Assembly: GCA_049324315.1 (NCBI GenBank)
Contig: JBMOKU010000048.1
Span: 1 to 61,855, forward strand
DNA length: 61,855 nt
Direction: 5' to 3'
Source: JBMOKU01 sp049324315
Lineage (GTDB): Bacteria; Bacillota; Clostridia; Peptostreptococcales; Thermotaleaceae
Within the stretch, counting starts at the first letter, position 1. Every line of letters starts with the position of its first letter. The notes beneath the pieces are model-generated. The model saw only the letters and a list, made by a program, of their open reading frames with translations, did not search any database and had not been told where the DNA came from. This document shows, piece by piece, positions 24,019-33,130 of this stretch. The position numbers were made by a program, and so were the translations under genes.

Positions 24019-25312
24019 ATTTTCCCATCAGTAAATTTGGTACAAACAGTGTCAATTGTGGAATAAATGTAAGCATCATCAATACAGTAAACATAACGGC
24101 ATAGAAAGGCAAAAGGGACTTGGCAATTCTTTCAATGGGCGCACCCCCAATAGAGCATCCAACAAACAAAGTTGAGCCTACGGGAGGCGTGATTAATCCG
24201 ATTCCTAAATTCAGCATCATCACAATACCGAATTGAATAGGATCCATGCCTACTTTTGTCACCACAGGAAGCAGTATTGGTGTTGTGATAAGTATCAATG
24301 GTGCCATATCCATGATCATACCTAACAAAAGCAAAATGATGTTTATAATAATTAAGATTACATATTTATTATCTGACAAAGATATCAATCCCGCTGTAAC
24401 GATGGCAGGAATCTTGAGATAGGCCATCATCCATCCGAATGCACTGGAAGTAGCAATAACAGCTACAACCATAGCCAGCGTTTTCAAAGAATTTCTTAAT
24501 ATATGACCCATCCTTACAATTGAAATATCCCTATATACGAAAAAAGTAATGATAAAGGAGTAGACAGCAGCAATAGCAGCGGATTCCGTTGCAGTAAACA
24601 CACCAGAAATAACACCGCCAATAATGATCACGGCTGTAAATAGCCCCAATAAACTTTCTCTCGTCGTTCTGATAGCATCCTTCAAAGATATCTTTTCTCC
24701 CCTTGGATAATTACGTTTGACAGCAATGATATAACTTAATACCATCAGCGCCAATCCCAATAAAACCCCTGGTACAAATCCTCCTAAAAACAGCCTTCCC
24801 ACAGATAAACCACCGGCTGCCAGTGAATAGATAATCACATTATGACTGGGTGGGATAATCACTCCTTGAGTAGACGATGTAACCGTTACATTGATAGAAT
24901 AGTCTTTGTCATATCCCTGTTTTTCCATCATTGGAATCATGATGGAACCAATAGAAGATGTATCTGCTACCGAAGAACCGGATATCCCTCCGAAAAACAT
25001 GCTGGCTAATATATTTACCATTGCCAGTCCTCCGCGAAGTCTACCAACAATTACATTTGAAAAGTCTATTAAGCGTTTTGATATACCCCCTTCCCCCATA
25101 ATCTCGCCAGCTACGATAAAAAAGGGAATAGCCATTAATGAGAACGAGTTGATCCCCTTTACCATCTGCTGGGTTACCACCATGGGAGGAATCTTAAGAT
25201 AGATGGCTGCTGCCATTGTTGACAGACCTAAAGCAAAGGCAATAGGCACCCTGATAATTAATAAAAAGAATAATGCACCAATGAGTAATAGTATTGCAGT
25301 CGTATTAATCAT
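24017..25312 (-). CDS. dctM: TRAP transporter large permease (DctM)
   Basis: 431 aa, roughly 12-13 membrane segments. It is the transport channel of a tripartite sodium-driven uptake system. The family motifs GGISGSSVADTSSIGSIMIP and NLGIGLITPPVG are present. Its start overlaps the end of dctQ (ATGA). Given the neighbours (uronate isomerase, altronate dehydratase and reductase) the likely cargo is a uronate, but no residue proves it. Confidence 0.94.
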   Translation of the reverse strand: MINTTAILLLIGALFFLLIIRVPIAFALGLSTMAAAIYLKIPPMVVTQQMVKGINSFSLMAIPFFIVAGEIMGEGGISKRLIDFSNVIVGRLRGGLAMVNILASMFFGGISGSSVADTSSIGSIMIPMMEKQGYDKDYSINVTVTSSTQGVIIPPSHNVIIYSLAAGGLSVGRLFLGGFVPGVLLGLALMVLSYIIAVKRNYPRGEKISLKDAIRTTRESLLGLFTAVIIIGGVISGVFTATESAAIAAVYSFIITFFVYRDISIVRMGHILRNSLKTLAMVVAVIATSSAFGWMMAYLKIPAIVTAGLISLSDNKYVILIIINIILLLLGMIMDMAPLILITTPILLPVVTKVGMDPIQFGIVMMLNLGIGLITPPVGSTLFVGCSIGGAPIERIAKSLLPFYAVMFTVLMMLTFIPQLTLFVPNLLMGK

Positions 25313-25860
25313 GATTTCACCTCGCTGTTCGTCATCTCTGGTGGATTTGCACCCCTATTCTCCAGAAGGCTATTAATTACGGTTTTTTCTTCGTTTACGT
25401 CAATACCCATTAGTTTCCCAACAGAATAACAGACGATCATTAAGCCGCATACAGGTGCCATCAGATAAAGGGTAAAGGCTGGCAGCTGCGTAGCCGGCAG
25501 TGTAGAATCTCCCGTTACGCTGACAAGCCGTCCACCGTACACCAATAGAAGCAGTCCAAAAATACCTACCAGCAATTCATCAATTTTTACGACAATTTTT
25601 TTAAGCTTCCCGGGAAGCAATCCTGCAAAGTATTCGATACTCAAATGAATTCCCTTTTTGACGCCAATGGCTATACCCATAAAACCAAACCATACCATTA
25701 GTAATAATGCCACTTCCTCTGACCAATAGGGCGTCATATTAAAGAAGTACCGTGTGAATACCTGAATGGCAATGATGACTGTCATAGCTACCAGGAAGAA
25801 CATCGCCAAGTATTCCAGTATTTCATCGGATATGTCTAATATTTTTTTTATGATTTTCAC
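25309..25860 (-). CDS. dctQ: TRAP transporter small permease (DctQ)
   Basis: About 183 aa with four membrane helices and the TPYWSEEVALLLMVWFGFMG motif of DctQ. An ATG at 25878 exists, but AGGAGG lies immediately after it, so GTG 25860 (9-base spacing) is the better start. It is separated from dctP by a hairpin at 25879-25911. Confidence 0.93.
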   Translation of the reverse strand: MKIIKKILDISDEILEYLAMFFLVAMTVIIAIQVFTRYFFNMTPYWSEEVALLLMVWFGFMGIAIGVKKGIHLSIEYFAGLLPGKLKKIVVKIDELLVGIFGLLLLVYGGRLVSVTGDSTLPATQLPAFTLYLMAPVCGLMIVCYSVGKLMGIDVNEEKTVINSLLENRGANPPEMTNSEVKS

Positions 25861-25878
25861 AACTGCACACCTCCTCAT

Positions 25879-25911
25879 AAAAAGGTGAAGAATCTTTACT
25901 CTTCACCTTTT
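25879..25911 (-). terminator. intra-operon hairpin between dctP and dctQ
   Basis: Minus strand AAAAGGTGAAGAGTAAAGATTCTTCACCTTTTTATGAGG (stem AAAGGTGAAGA/TCTTCACCTTT) right after dctP. It may protect the dctP mRNA or partly end transcription, giving more binding protein than permease. Confidence 0.7.
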
Positions 25912-25918
25912 AGAATCC

Positions 25919-26953
25919 CTACTTTGTATTGATAATTTGATCAATGGTATCCTTATAGTCTGCACCAAACTCATCGTACAATGACTTCACTGCATCCTGG
26001 AATTCTTTATTACTTTCTAGCCTTGTAATGGTATTTCCGTTAGCGATGATCTTCTCCTCGGCTTCTTTTTCACCCTTTGCCCATTCTACCCGTTGGAATA
26101 AGGCAGCTTCCTTTGCCGCTTCTTTGATAGCTGCTTGATCTTCAGGAGATAATTTGTCAAAGGTCATTTTGCTGACAACAATCATCTCCGGTGCTCTTGT
26201 ATGTTCATCAACGGTGAAGTACTTAGCTACCTCATAGTGGCTTGTAGATAAATAGCTTGGCCAGTTGTTTTCAGCACCGTCGATTACCCCTGTTTGCAAA
26301 GCACTGTATACTTCACCAAAGGCCATGGGTGTCGGTGAAGCCCCTAGGGCTTTTACTAAATCCATCATTAACTTACTCTCTTGAACCCTTATTTTTAGAC
26401 CTTTCAAATCTGCTACCGTCTTTATTTCTCTCTTTGTATTATAAAAGTTTCTGGAACCCCCATCAAACCATGATAAACCTAATAAATTGTTTTCTTGTAA
26501 ATCGCTGAGGAATTTTTCACCGATAGATCCATCCAACACTTTAAACATATGCTCTGTATCCCTGTATAGATAAGGTAACATCAATATGCTCAGTTCTTTA
26601 TTGAATTCAGCCAGCGGTGATATACTGGTTCTTACAAAATCAATGGCACCAAACTGTACTTGTTCAATCGTGGTTTTTTCGTCACCAAGCTGGGCACCAG
26701 GATAGACTTCGACTTTCACTCTTCCATTGGTCTTTTCTTCCACTAACTTTGCAAACTCTCTGTCCGCTCTTACAGTAACATAACCATCATTATGGGTATC
26801 GGCAAGTCTTAACACCACCGGTTCAACAGCCACAGGTGCTTCTGCCTGGGCAGGCGCTTCTGCTTTTGGTTCTTCCTTTGGCGTACATCCTACCAGCAAA
26901 CTAAAAACTAACATGAGGCACATGATAACGATAAAAGCTTTTTTCATTTTCAA
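25919..26953 (-). CDS. dctP: TRAP transporter substrate-binding protein (DctP)
   Basis: 344 aa lipoprotein. A signal peptide with lipobox LLVGC ends at about Cys23, then an Ala/Pro/Glu-rich linker, then a DctP fold. ADTHNDGYV and the conserved KIRVQESKLMM segment with its substrate-carboxylate arginine match the family. TTG 26953 is 7 bases from GGGGG; ATG 26947 is an alternative. It probably captures galacturonate or glucuronate, inferred from context and from the adjacent two-component system. Confidence 0.94.
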   Translation of the reverse strand: MKMKKAFIVIMCLMLVFSLLVGCTPKEEPKAEAPAQAEAPVAVEPVVLRLADTHNDGYVTVRADREFAKLVEEKTNGRVKVEVYPGAQLGDEKTTIEQVQFGAIDFVRTSISPLAEFNKELSILMLPYLYRDTEHMFKVLDGSIGEKFLSDLQENNLLGLSWFDGGSRNFYNTKREIKTVADLKGLKIRVQESKLMMDLVKALGASPTPMAFGEVYSALQTGVIDGAENNWPSYLSTSHYEVAKYFTVDEHTRAPEMIVVSKMTFDKLSPEDQAAIKEAAKEAALFQRVEWAKGEKEAEEKIIANGNTITRLESNKEFQDAVKSLYDEFGADYKDTIDQIINTK

Positions 26954-27108
26954 TGTATATTCCCCCTTAACTTATTTTCTTCTTTATCATATTACGTGGG
27001 GTAAACGTTTTCTATGGACTTTATTGGCTTTTCCTTTCATTTCTTGCTCATCTTTTCATTGTCTTATCAAAAGTACCTGCTGCAGATCAGATGGGCTTAA
27101 CAAAGCTA

Positions 27109-28668
27109 TTAGAGGTTTGCGTATTCTTTCGGCGATAGCCCCACATAGTTTTTAAAAGCCCGACTGAAATAATTGGGATCAACATAGCCCACCTCTAAGG
27201 CCGTCTCTTTTATGGACTTCTGCTCTTTTCTTAAAAGAGTTTTTGCTTTTTCCATTCTTATTTTAATTAGGTACTCTTTAAAATTCATATTCTCTATCTT
27301 CTTAAAAAGCTTGCTTAAATAGTACGGACTCAAGGCTATGAAATCAGCCACATCATTTAAACTTATATCCTTCATATAGTTTTCTTCCATATAGTTCTTC
27401 ACAGCTTCAATAAACCTAATATTTCTATCGGTCTTAAGACTGGAGATGCACAAGATCACTTCGCTAAACAAATTTTTCATATACTCACGAATCTTAGAAA
27501 TATCGTTAATTTGTTCAATATCCGCTTCCGTGCTTATCAAATCAAATGGTTGAAAATGACTGCCGTAAAACTGAATGAGCGTTCGGTTTAGTACCAGGCA
27601 TAACTGCTTCATGTATTGATGAATGATATCATAATCCCACTTACCATGATGCCTTATAAAATAGTCCAGTATATCGTCTAGATCCTCCAGTGCACCCTCT
27701 GCGTCTTCATTGATAATCCTCCCACAGATTGCGTTTTCTTTTTCGTAGGGATATACACTTTCGGATATTTCCGCCTGTTCCTTTGTAACATAACGGATTT
27801 TGTTTGGATAGTTTTCTACAGCCTTTTTCCCTTGATTATAGGACAAATATAAATCTGAAATGTTCTCATAAACCTCTCCAATTCCTATGGATAGTTCAAG
27901 ATCAAAAAGATCCCCAACCTGATATTGAATTTCCTGTAAAAGGCCCTTAAAGTTTTTGCTCTTTATCATATCATGAAGGTTATCGCTAAAAAGCAAAAAT
28001 ATCATGTCCTTTAAGCAGAAATGTCCAACAACGTTAGAAACCATAAATTTCAACTTGTTTTTTAAATACAATAAAAGCTGTTCATCATGATCTCTTTCTT
28101 GTATTGTTCTAAAAACCATGCATACTCCGTATTTTCCCGTAATCTCCATTAGTTTTTTGTATTCATTTACTCTTTTCTCAGTTACTTTTCCGCTATAAAT
28201 CATTTCCATAATAAATTCTTTTTCCAAAAAAGGCACTAATCCCCGAAGCCTTTCCTTTAATTCTCTTTGTTTATGATCACGGTTTCTTCTATCAAAAATT
28301 CTACCTGAAACTTTGTCCATCGTGTTACAAAATTCTTCTTTTGTAACGGGTTTGAGAAGATAATCACCTACACCCAGCTGGATTGCTTTTTTCGCATACT
28401 CGAAATAACTAAAAGCTGTTAATATAATGATTTCTATATTGGGAAGCTCTGCTTTTATTAATTCTGACACCTTCAGACCATCCATGATGGGCATATTGAT
28501 ATCCATTAAAATAATGTCCGGACCGAATTCCAATGCCTTATTCACCGCATCCCTGCCATTGGCAGCTTCACATACCAAGGTAATTTTATCCTTGTAAAAT
28601 TTGTTGGCTAGGAAACTTAATGCTTTTCTTTCCAGACTCTCATCCTCAACAATCATCAGCTTAAGCAA
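27109..28668 (-). CDS. YesN-type response regulator, AraC output
   Basis: About 519 aa. A receiver domain (MIVEDES, phosphoacceptor in LMDINMPIMDG, K in LLKPV) is followed by a middle region and a C-terminal AraC DNA-binding domain (two helix-turn-helix motifs, ending SPKEYANL). The ATG at 28677 is directly fused to the site AAAGGAG; TTG 28668 has a workable spacing and gives the family start LKLMIVED. It overlaps the kinase gene. It probably switches on dctPQM, whose promoter is next. Confidence 0.9.
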   Translation of the reverse strand: MLKLMIVEDESLERKALSFLANKFYKDKITLVCEAANGRDAVNKALEFGPDIILMDINMPIMDGLKVSELIKAELPNIEIIILTAFSYFEYAKKAIQLGVGDYLLKPVTKEEFCNTMDKVSGRIFDRRNRDHKQRELKERLRGLVPFLEKEFIMEMIYSGKVTEKRVNEYKKLMEITGKYGVCMVFRTIQERDHDEQLLLYLKNKLKFMVSNVVGHFCLKDMIFLLFSDNLHDMIKSKNFKGLLQEIQYQVGDLFDLELSIGIGEVYENISDLYLSYNQGKKAVENYPNKIRYVTKEQAEISESVYPYEKENAICGRIINEDAEGALEDLDDILDYFIRHHGKWDYDIIHQYMKQLCLVLNRTLIQFYGSHFQPFDLISTEADIEQINDISKIREYMKNLFSEVILCISSLKTDRNIRFIEAVKNYMEENYMKDISLNDVADFIALSPYYLSKLFKKIENMNFKEYLIKIRMEKAKTLLRKEQKSIKETALEVGYVDPNYFSRAFKNYVGLSPKEYANL

Positions 28669-30157
28669 CTTCCTCATCTCCTTTCAACGGAATCTGCAAG
28701 TATACGGTTGTCCCTTCTCCAACAACACTGTCCACAGAAATCAAGTTTTCTTCTCCGAAGTATATCTCCAGTCGTTCCTTTACATTTGCCAAACCTAGTC
28801 CGGTGGTATGTCCTCTCTTTTGCCTTTCCCCATCATCATGAAATAGATTCTTAAGCTCCTTGTCCCCAATGCCTTTCCCGTTATCACGGATTTGGATGTT
28901 CAGAAAATGTTCGTCTCGAGTAATAGAAATACTTACACGTCCATCCTTTTCCTTATCCTGTAAACCGTGAATAATAGAATTTTCAACAATTGGCTGTAAT
29001 GTCATGGGGGGTATCAGAACATGTTCGATGTCTCCCTTAATATCCCAGTCAAAAGACATTTGATCCTGAAATCTAGTTTCCTGAATATAAATATACGCCT
29101 TCAATACACCTATTTCTTCCTTCAACGTAACCAGCTTGCCATGACAGCTCAAATTATACCTTAGTATTTTTGAAATTGCCTCGATCAAACGTACTGTATT
29201 GTCTGCATCCTCAAACATAGCCGTTCTGGCCACAGTGTTTAGTGTGTTGAACAAGAAATGGGGATCCATTTGCATCTGTAGTGCCATGAGCTGTGATTCC
29301 TTCAGCAGCTTATCCTTTTCGATATTTTTCAATCTTTCTTTATGAAAATGACTTTCCATCTCTGATTTCTGATTTAACTCCTCTATAAACCTTTTGATAT
29401 TATTTTTCATATCGTTGAAAGCGTTTGCCACTGCGCTAAGCTCTTTATAGCGGCTTTCATTTATATCGGGTATTTCCCAATGGGCCTCAGATAATAACTG
29501 AGCCGATTTAGACAATCCATCAATCGTATAAAGAATATCATCGGATAAGGCCCTGGCAAATAGAAAGCTAGCACATCCAAAGATCACGATAATGGCAAAA
29601 ATATTTATTTCAATTCCCTTATATTTTGCTAAAAGATTGGAGTATTGGCTGCTGCTGTAATCCAGATAATACGTTGTCAGCATTTGAGAATGGGTGTTCA
29701 TGTAGGTATATAGGGTTTTAAGATTTGTCCATTTATTGTAGACTTCCGTGTCCATTTTTTCTTTCATAAGCATCTCACTGACGAGACGCTTTTGATAGTC
29801 CACCATATTACTCAAATTCCGATAATAAATTGAGCTGTTTTTATCCTTTTGGATATCTTTTTTTATTTCCACCAATATTGCATCTACACTGTTGGTCGAC
29901 TGGTAATAATCTCGAAGAAATTCCAGATCTCTGCTTCTCATATATTTATCAAAGGATTTCCCACTTTTGTCAATTTCAATGGACAGTTTGCTGAGAAGGA
30001 TATTGTTATGCATGGATTTGTCATATTCCTTTGTAATGACATTTTTCATAGAAAAGGAAATATAAAAGGCGATGGTCATAATAATCGTAATTAAGACAAA
30101 TATATGCATAATTCTAGATCGGATAGACTTGTTTTGTTGAAAACCATATATACCCAT
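28661..30157 (-). CDS. YesM-type sensor histidine kinase
   Basis: 498 aa. Two membrane segments (about 17-38 and 185-210) flank an outside sensor domain. A HAMP region, the His_kinase motif QMDPHFLFNTLNT with its phosphorylated histidine, and an ATP-binding domain (NGKGIG, TGLGLANV) follow. Such kinases pair with YesN regulators and sense sugars. It starts at ATG 30157 after CTGGAGGG. The ligand is probably a uronate or oligomer, from context only. Confidence 0.92.
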   Translation of the reverse strand: MGIYGFQQNKSIRSRIMHIFVLITIIMTIAFYISFSMKNVITKEYDKSMHNNILLSKLSIEIDKSGKSFDKYMRSRDLEFLRDYYQSTNSVDAILVEIKKDIQKDKNSSIYYRNLSNMVDYQKRLVSEMLMKEKMDTEVYNKWTNLKTLYTYMNTHSQMLTTYYLDYSSSQYSNLLAKYKGIEINIFAIIVIFGCASFLFARALSDDILYTIDGLSKSAQLLSEAHWEIPDINESRYKELSAVANAFNDMKNNIKRFIEELNQKSEMESHFHKERLKNIEKDKLLKESQLMALQMQMDPHFLFNTLNTVARTAMFEDADNTVRLIEAISKILRYNLSCHGKLVTLKEEIGVLKAYIYIQETRFQDQMSFDWDIKGDIEHVLIPPMTLQPIVENSIIHGLQDKEKDGRVSISITRDEHFLNIQIRDNGKGIGDKELKNLFHDDGERQKRGHTTGLGLANVKERLEIYFGEENLISVDSVVGEGTTVYLQIPLKGDEEVA

Positions 30158-30308
30158 GAGTTTCCCTCCAGCTTTTTATATTGTTTTATTTAGTTGTTCC
30201 ATATCAATTAATATTGTTCCTTCACGTCCAAATTCCTTCTTTGAAATTATTGCTATTTCTGCTTATCGTGTATCGTTAACCGTTCTTCTCCCATTCACAA
30301 ACTAAGAA

Positions 30309-30353
30309 ACTCATACAAAGTGATCCTGCTCAACCTATTCACTTTGTATGAGT
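30309..30353 (-). terminator. inverted repeat after uxaC
   Basis: ACTCATACAAAGTGA, 15-base loop, TTCACTTTGTATGAGT. The stem is long but the following U-run on the minus strand is weak, so it is a terminator or an mRNA end-stabiliser. Confidence 0.6.
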
Positions 30354-30385
30354 CCTGAAAATTTTATGGAATTAAAAGAAAATGA

Positions 30386-31630
30386 CTATTGTCGGATAAA
30401 TCTCCAAAACTGATTGCCAAACAAATCTTCTACATCTCTTCGAATTTCTTCCTCTGTTATTTTCCATCCGTTCTCTAAAATATCACCGTATTTATCAAAC
30501 AGCACCTTTGCAATAATTCTTCTGGAATGCTCCCACTTATAAATCAGTTGATCTAATACCCTGGAATCTGAATGCTGTGGAATGAAAGACAAGCCTAAGG
30601 TCTCCATTCTTATACGGGTCATCTCTTCGATGATACTAGGATTGTTTAGAAACCACCAGCAACCAAACACCAATAAATTCCGGAACTTTCTAGCTGTGAT
30701 TGCCAGTTCATGTTGATTTTCCCTGGCCAGCATGGTCACCATAAACTTATTTTCAGGGTATTTGTTACACAGGTACGTTACGGTTTGAATGTCCGATTTG
30801 CCCACTGCGTCACCGGCCAATCCCAAATCCTTATTGACCAGTTTATTTACGCCGATCATCATGGCAAAAGGAATTTGGTACTCCCTGCAAACGGGTATAA
30901 TACATTTCTCAATAATCGCTGCTCTACTGGAATCCTCAGGCATCTTAAAGGATGGGGGTAGAGATACCGCCATGTATAAGGCTTCCATTTTATCTATCCA
31001 TACTCGAAGAAATCGTTTAATTTCCTCTATGGATTTTTCATTTAGCTCCGCATCAACCTCGTATCCCCATTCCTGAAGTTTTTGATAGGACTGGTTATAT
31101 TGATTCAGTAAAGGGTCAATCCGTAAAGCAGCTTTGAATCTCTGATCCCGACTGCCAATCTGCTCCCATACTGGTTTTTCTAACGGATCAAAAGGATCGT
31201 TGGTCATAACAACTTCTTTGACTCCTGACATGTTAAATACCTTGTCAATATATTCTGCCGTTGTCATCTGATCAAAGTATGCTCTAAAGCTCTGTAAGTC
31301 CCTGGAGCCCACATCCAATCCCAATTTTGACAATACGGTTAATACCCCTCTCGATGCCTCACTGACAGGTGAGTGATCAATGAACAGTGTCTTCCATATT
31401 AAATCCGCTTGTTCTCTTTTGGATAACGAAAAGAATGCATCATACGCTATGGTTGAATACCTGAAAAACTCAGCGATCAGGTAATGATAGGTCAGCAGCT
31501 CATCTATACCCCACAGCAGCAGTTCACCAAAATTCTCGGAATAAATATGGGTATGGATATCCGTAATTTGTACATTTTCAACTTCTCTTTCCACGGCTTT
31601 TCTAAGCGCTTCTTTATCTGCTATTTTCAT
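30386..31630 (-). CDS. uxaC: uronate isomerase (short, divergent branch)
   Basis: 414 aa. It converts galacturonate to tagaturonate and glucuronate to fructuronate. The amidohydrolase-type metal motif ITDIHTHIYS and LLWGIDELLTYHYL start the protein; later come conserved segments such as TRIRMETLGLSFIPQHSDSR. It is about 50 residues shorter than classical UxaC and more like the divergent Bacillus halodurans-type enzyme. ATG 31630 follows AAGGGGG, 12 bases after uxaA. Confidence 0.85.
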   Translation of the reverse strand: MKIADKEALRKAVEREVENVQITDIHTHIYSENFGELLLWGIDELLTYHYLIAEFFRYSTIAYDAFFSLSKREQADLIWKTLFIDHSPVSEASRGVLTVLSKLGLDVGSRDLQSFRAYFDQMTTAEYIDKVFNMSGVKEVVMTNDPFDPLEKPVWEQIGSRDQRFKAALRIDPLLNQYNQSYQKLQEWGYEVDAELNEKSIEEIKRFLRVWIDKMEALYMAVSLPPSFKMPEDSSRAAIIEKCIIPVCREYQIPFAMMIGVNKLVNKDLGLAGDAVGKSDIQTVTYLCNKYPENKFMVTMLARENQHELAITARKFRNLLVFGCWWFLNNPSIIEEMTRIRMETLGLSFIPQHSDSRVLDQLIYKWEHSRRIIAKVLFDKYGDILENGWKITEEEIRRDVEDLFGNQFWRFIRQ

Positions 31631-31642
31631 TTTATTTCCCCC

Positions 31643-33130
31643 TTATAAAGTCACACCGGTTTTGAATATGGCTATTTCTTTGAATCCATGCTTCTCATTG
31701 TTTACATATTCTCCATTGGCTACAGTCAGTACATATTGAATAAATTCACTCAGCACATCCTCCAAGGAATGATCTTCAACAAGAACACCTGCATTAAAAT
31801 CTATCCAATGGGGCTTCATCTGATAAAGTGCTGTATTGGTGGATACTTTCATGGTAGGTACAAAGCTGCCAAAGGGTGTTCCTCTGCCTGTTGTAAACAA
31901 TACCATATGACAGCCTGATGCACCCAAGGCCGTGGCAGCCACCAAGTCATTTCCGGGAGCATTTAATAAATTCAATCCTCCTGTTCTGATGATTTCGCCA
32001 TAATCTAATACATCTACAACTGCTGCATTGCCTCCCTTTTGTGTACACCCAAGGGATTTTTCCTCTAGGGTTGTAATCCCCCCGGATTTATTACCGGGTG
32101 ACGGATTTTCATAGATTGGCTGATCATATTTCATAAAATAGTCTTTAAAGTTATTGATTAGATCCACGATCTTATGAAAAACCTCTTCATTTTGTGCCCG
32201 CTCCATGAGAATGGTCTCCGCCCCAAACATCTCAGGTACCTCTGTTAAGACCGTGGTACCCCCTTGACAGATTAGGAAATCTGAAAACGCCCCTAACAAC
32301 GGATTGGCCGTTATTCCGGAAAGACCGTCAGAACCACCGCACTTTAATCCAATTTTTAGCTCTGATACAGGTATTTCCTCCCTTTTATCCTTTTTCATTT
32401 GGTTGTAAAGCTCCACTAACAGTTGGAAACCTACTTCTATTTCATCGGAGACGTCCTGACTGGAAAGAAATCTAACCCTTTTCTTATTGTATTCCCCCAA
32501 TGACTCCTCAAAGGCCGATATATAGTTGTTTTCACAACCAAGTCCCAGGACTAATACACCGCCTGCATTGGGATGCTTAACCATATCCCCCAATATCCTT
32601 CGGGTATTGACATGGTCATCCCCCAGTTGAGAGCAACCGTAATTATGCTTGAACACCTGTACACCATCCATTGACTCAAGGAGCACCACTTCCTTAAATC
32701 TTTCCACGATCTTATCTGCCGTTCCGTTTACGCACCCTACCGTAGGTACAATCCACAGTTCATTTCTGATGCCCACTTTTCCGTCTTCCCGTCTGTATCC
32801 TTTAAAGGTCAGTCCCTGATTTTCCCATGGCAGGTGGTTGATTTTTTGCTGATACGTATATTCTTGAATTCCTTCGAGGTTTGTCTTGACATTATGGCTG
32901 TGTATCCATTGGCCTGAAGCAATGTCTTTCACAGCATGACCAATGGGAAATCCATATTTCAGGATAGGACTCCCCGCGGTTATATCGTCTACAGCAAATT
33001 TATGTCCCCGTGGGATAGCTTCATTTAATTGAATCGACTTATGATCTAACGCAATAATTTCTCCTTTTTCCAAGTCCTTCAATGCCACGACTGCATTGTC
33101 CCTAGGATGAATTCTGATAAATGATTTCAT
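31643..33130 (-). CDS. uxaA: altronate dehydratase
   Basis: 495 aa, full-length form with an N-terminal SAF-like domain and a C-terminal dehydratase domain. It converts altronate to 2-keto-3-deoxygluconate. The motifs GYRREDGKVGIRN, NYGCSQLGDDH, GLKCGGSDGLSGITANPL and the GCHMVLFTTGRGTPFGS end are those of UxaA/GarD enzymes. ATG 33130 overlaps the stop of uxaB (ATGA). Confidence 0.96.
   Translation of the reverse strand: MKSFIRIHPRDNAVVALKDLEKGEIIALDHKSIQLNEAIPRGHKFAVDDITAGSPILKYGFPIGHAVKDIASGQWIHSHNVKTNLEGIQEYTYQQKINHLPWENQGLTFKGYRREDGKVGIRNELWIVPTVGCVNGTADKIVERFKEVVLLESMDGVQVFKHNYGCSQLGDDHVNTRRILGDMVKHPNAGGVLVLGLGCENNYISAFEESLGEYNKKRVRFLSSQDVSDEIEVGFQLLVELYNQMKKDKREEIPVSELKIGLKCGGSDGLSGITANPLLGAFSDFLICQGGTTVLTEVPEMFGAETILMERAQNEEVFHKIVDLINNFKDYFMKYDQPIYENPSPGNKSGGITTLEEKSLGCTQKGGNAAVVDVLDYGEIIRTGGLNLLNAPGNDLVAATALGASGCHMVLFTTGRGTPFGSFVPTMKVSTNTALYQMKPHWIDFNAGVLVEDHSLEDVLSEFIQYVLTVANGEYVNNEKHGFKEIAIFKTGVTL

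Noticed and set aside
26998..27012. GTAAACGTTTTC near dctP considered as a RbsR or CcpA site
   Set aside because: Only half matches either palindrome. Too weak to list as a feature.
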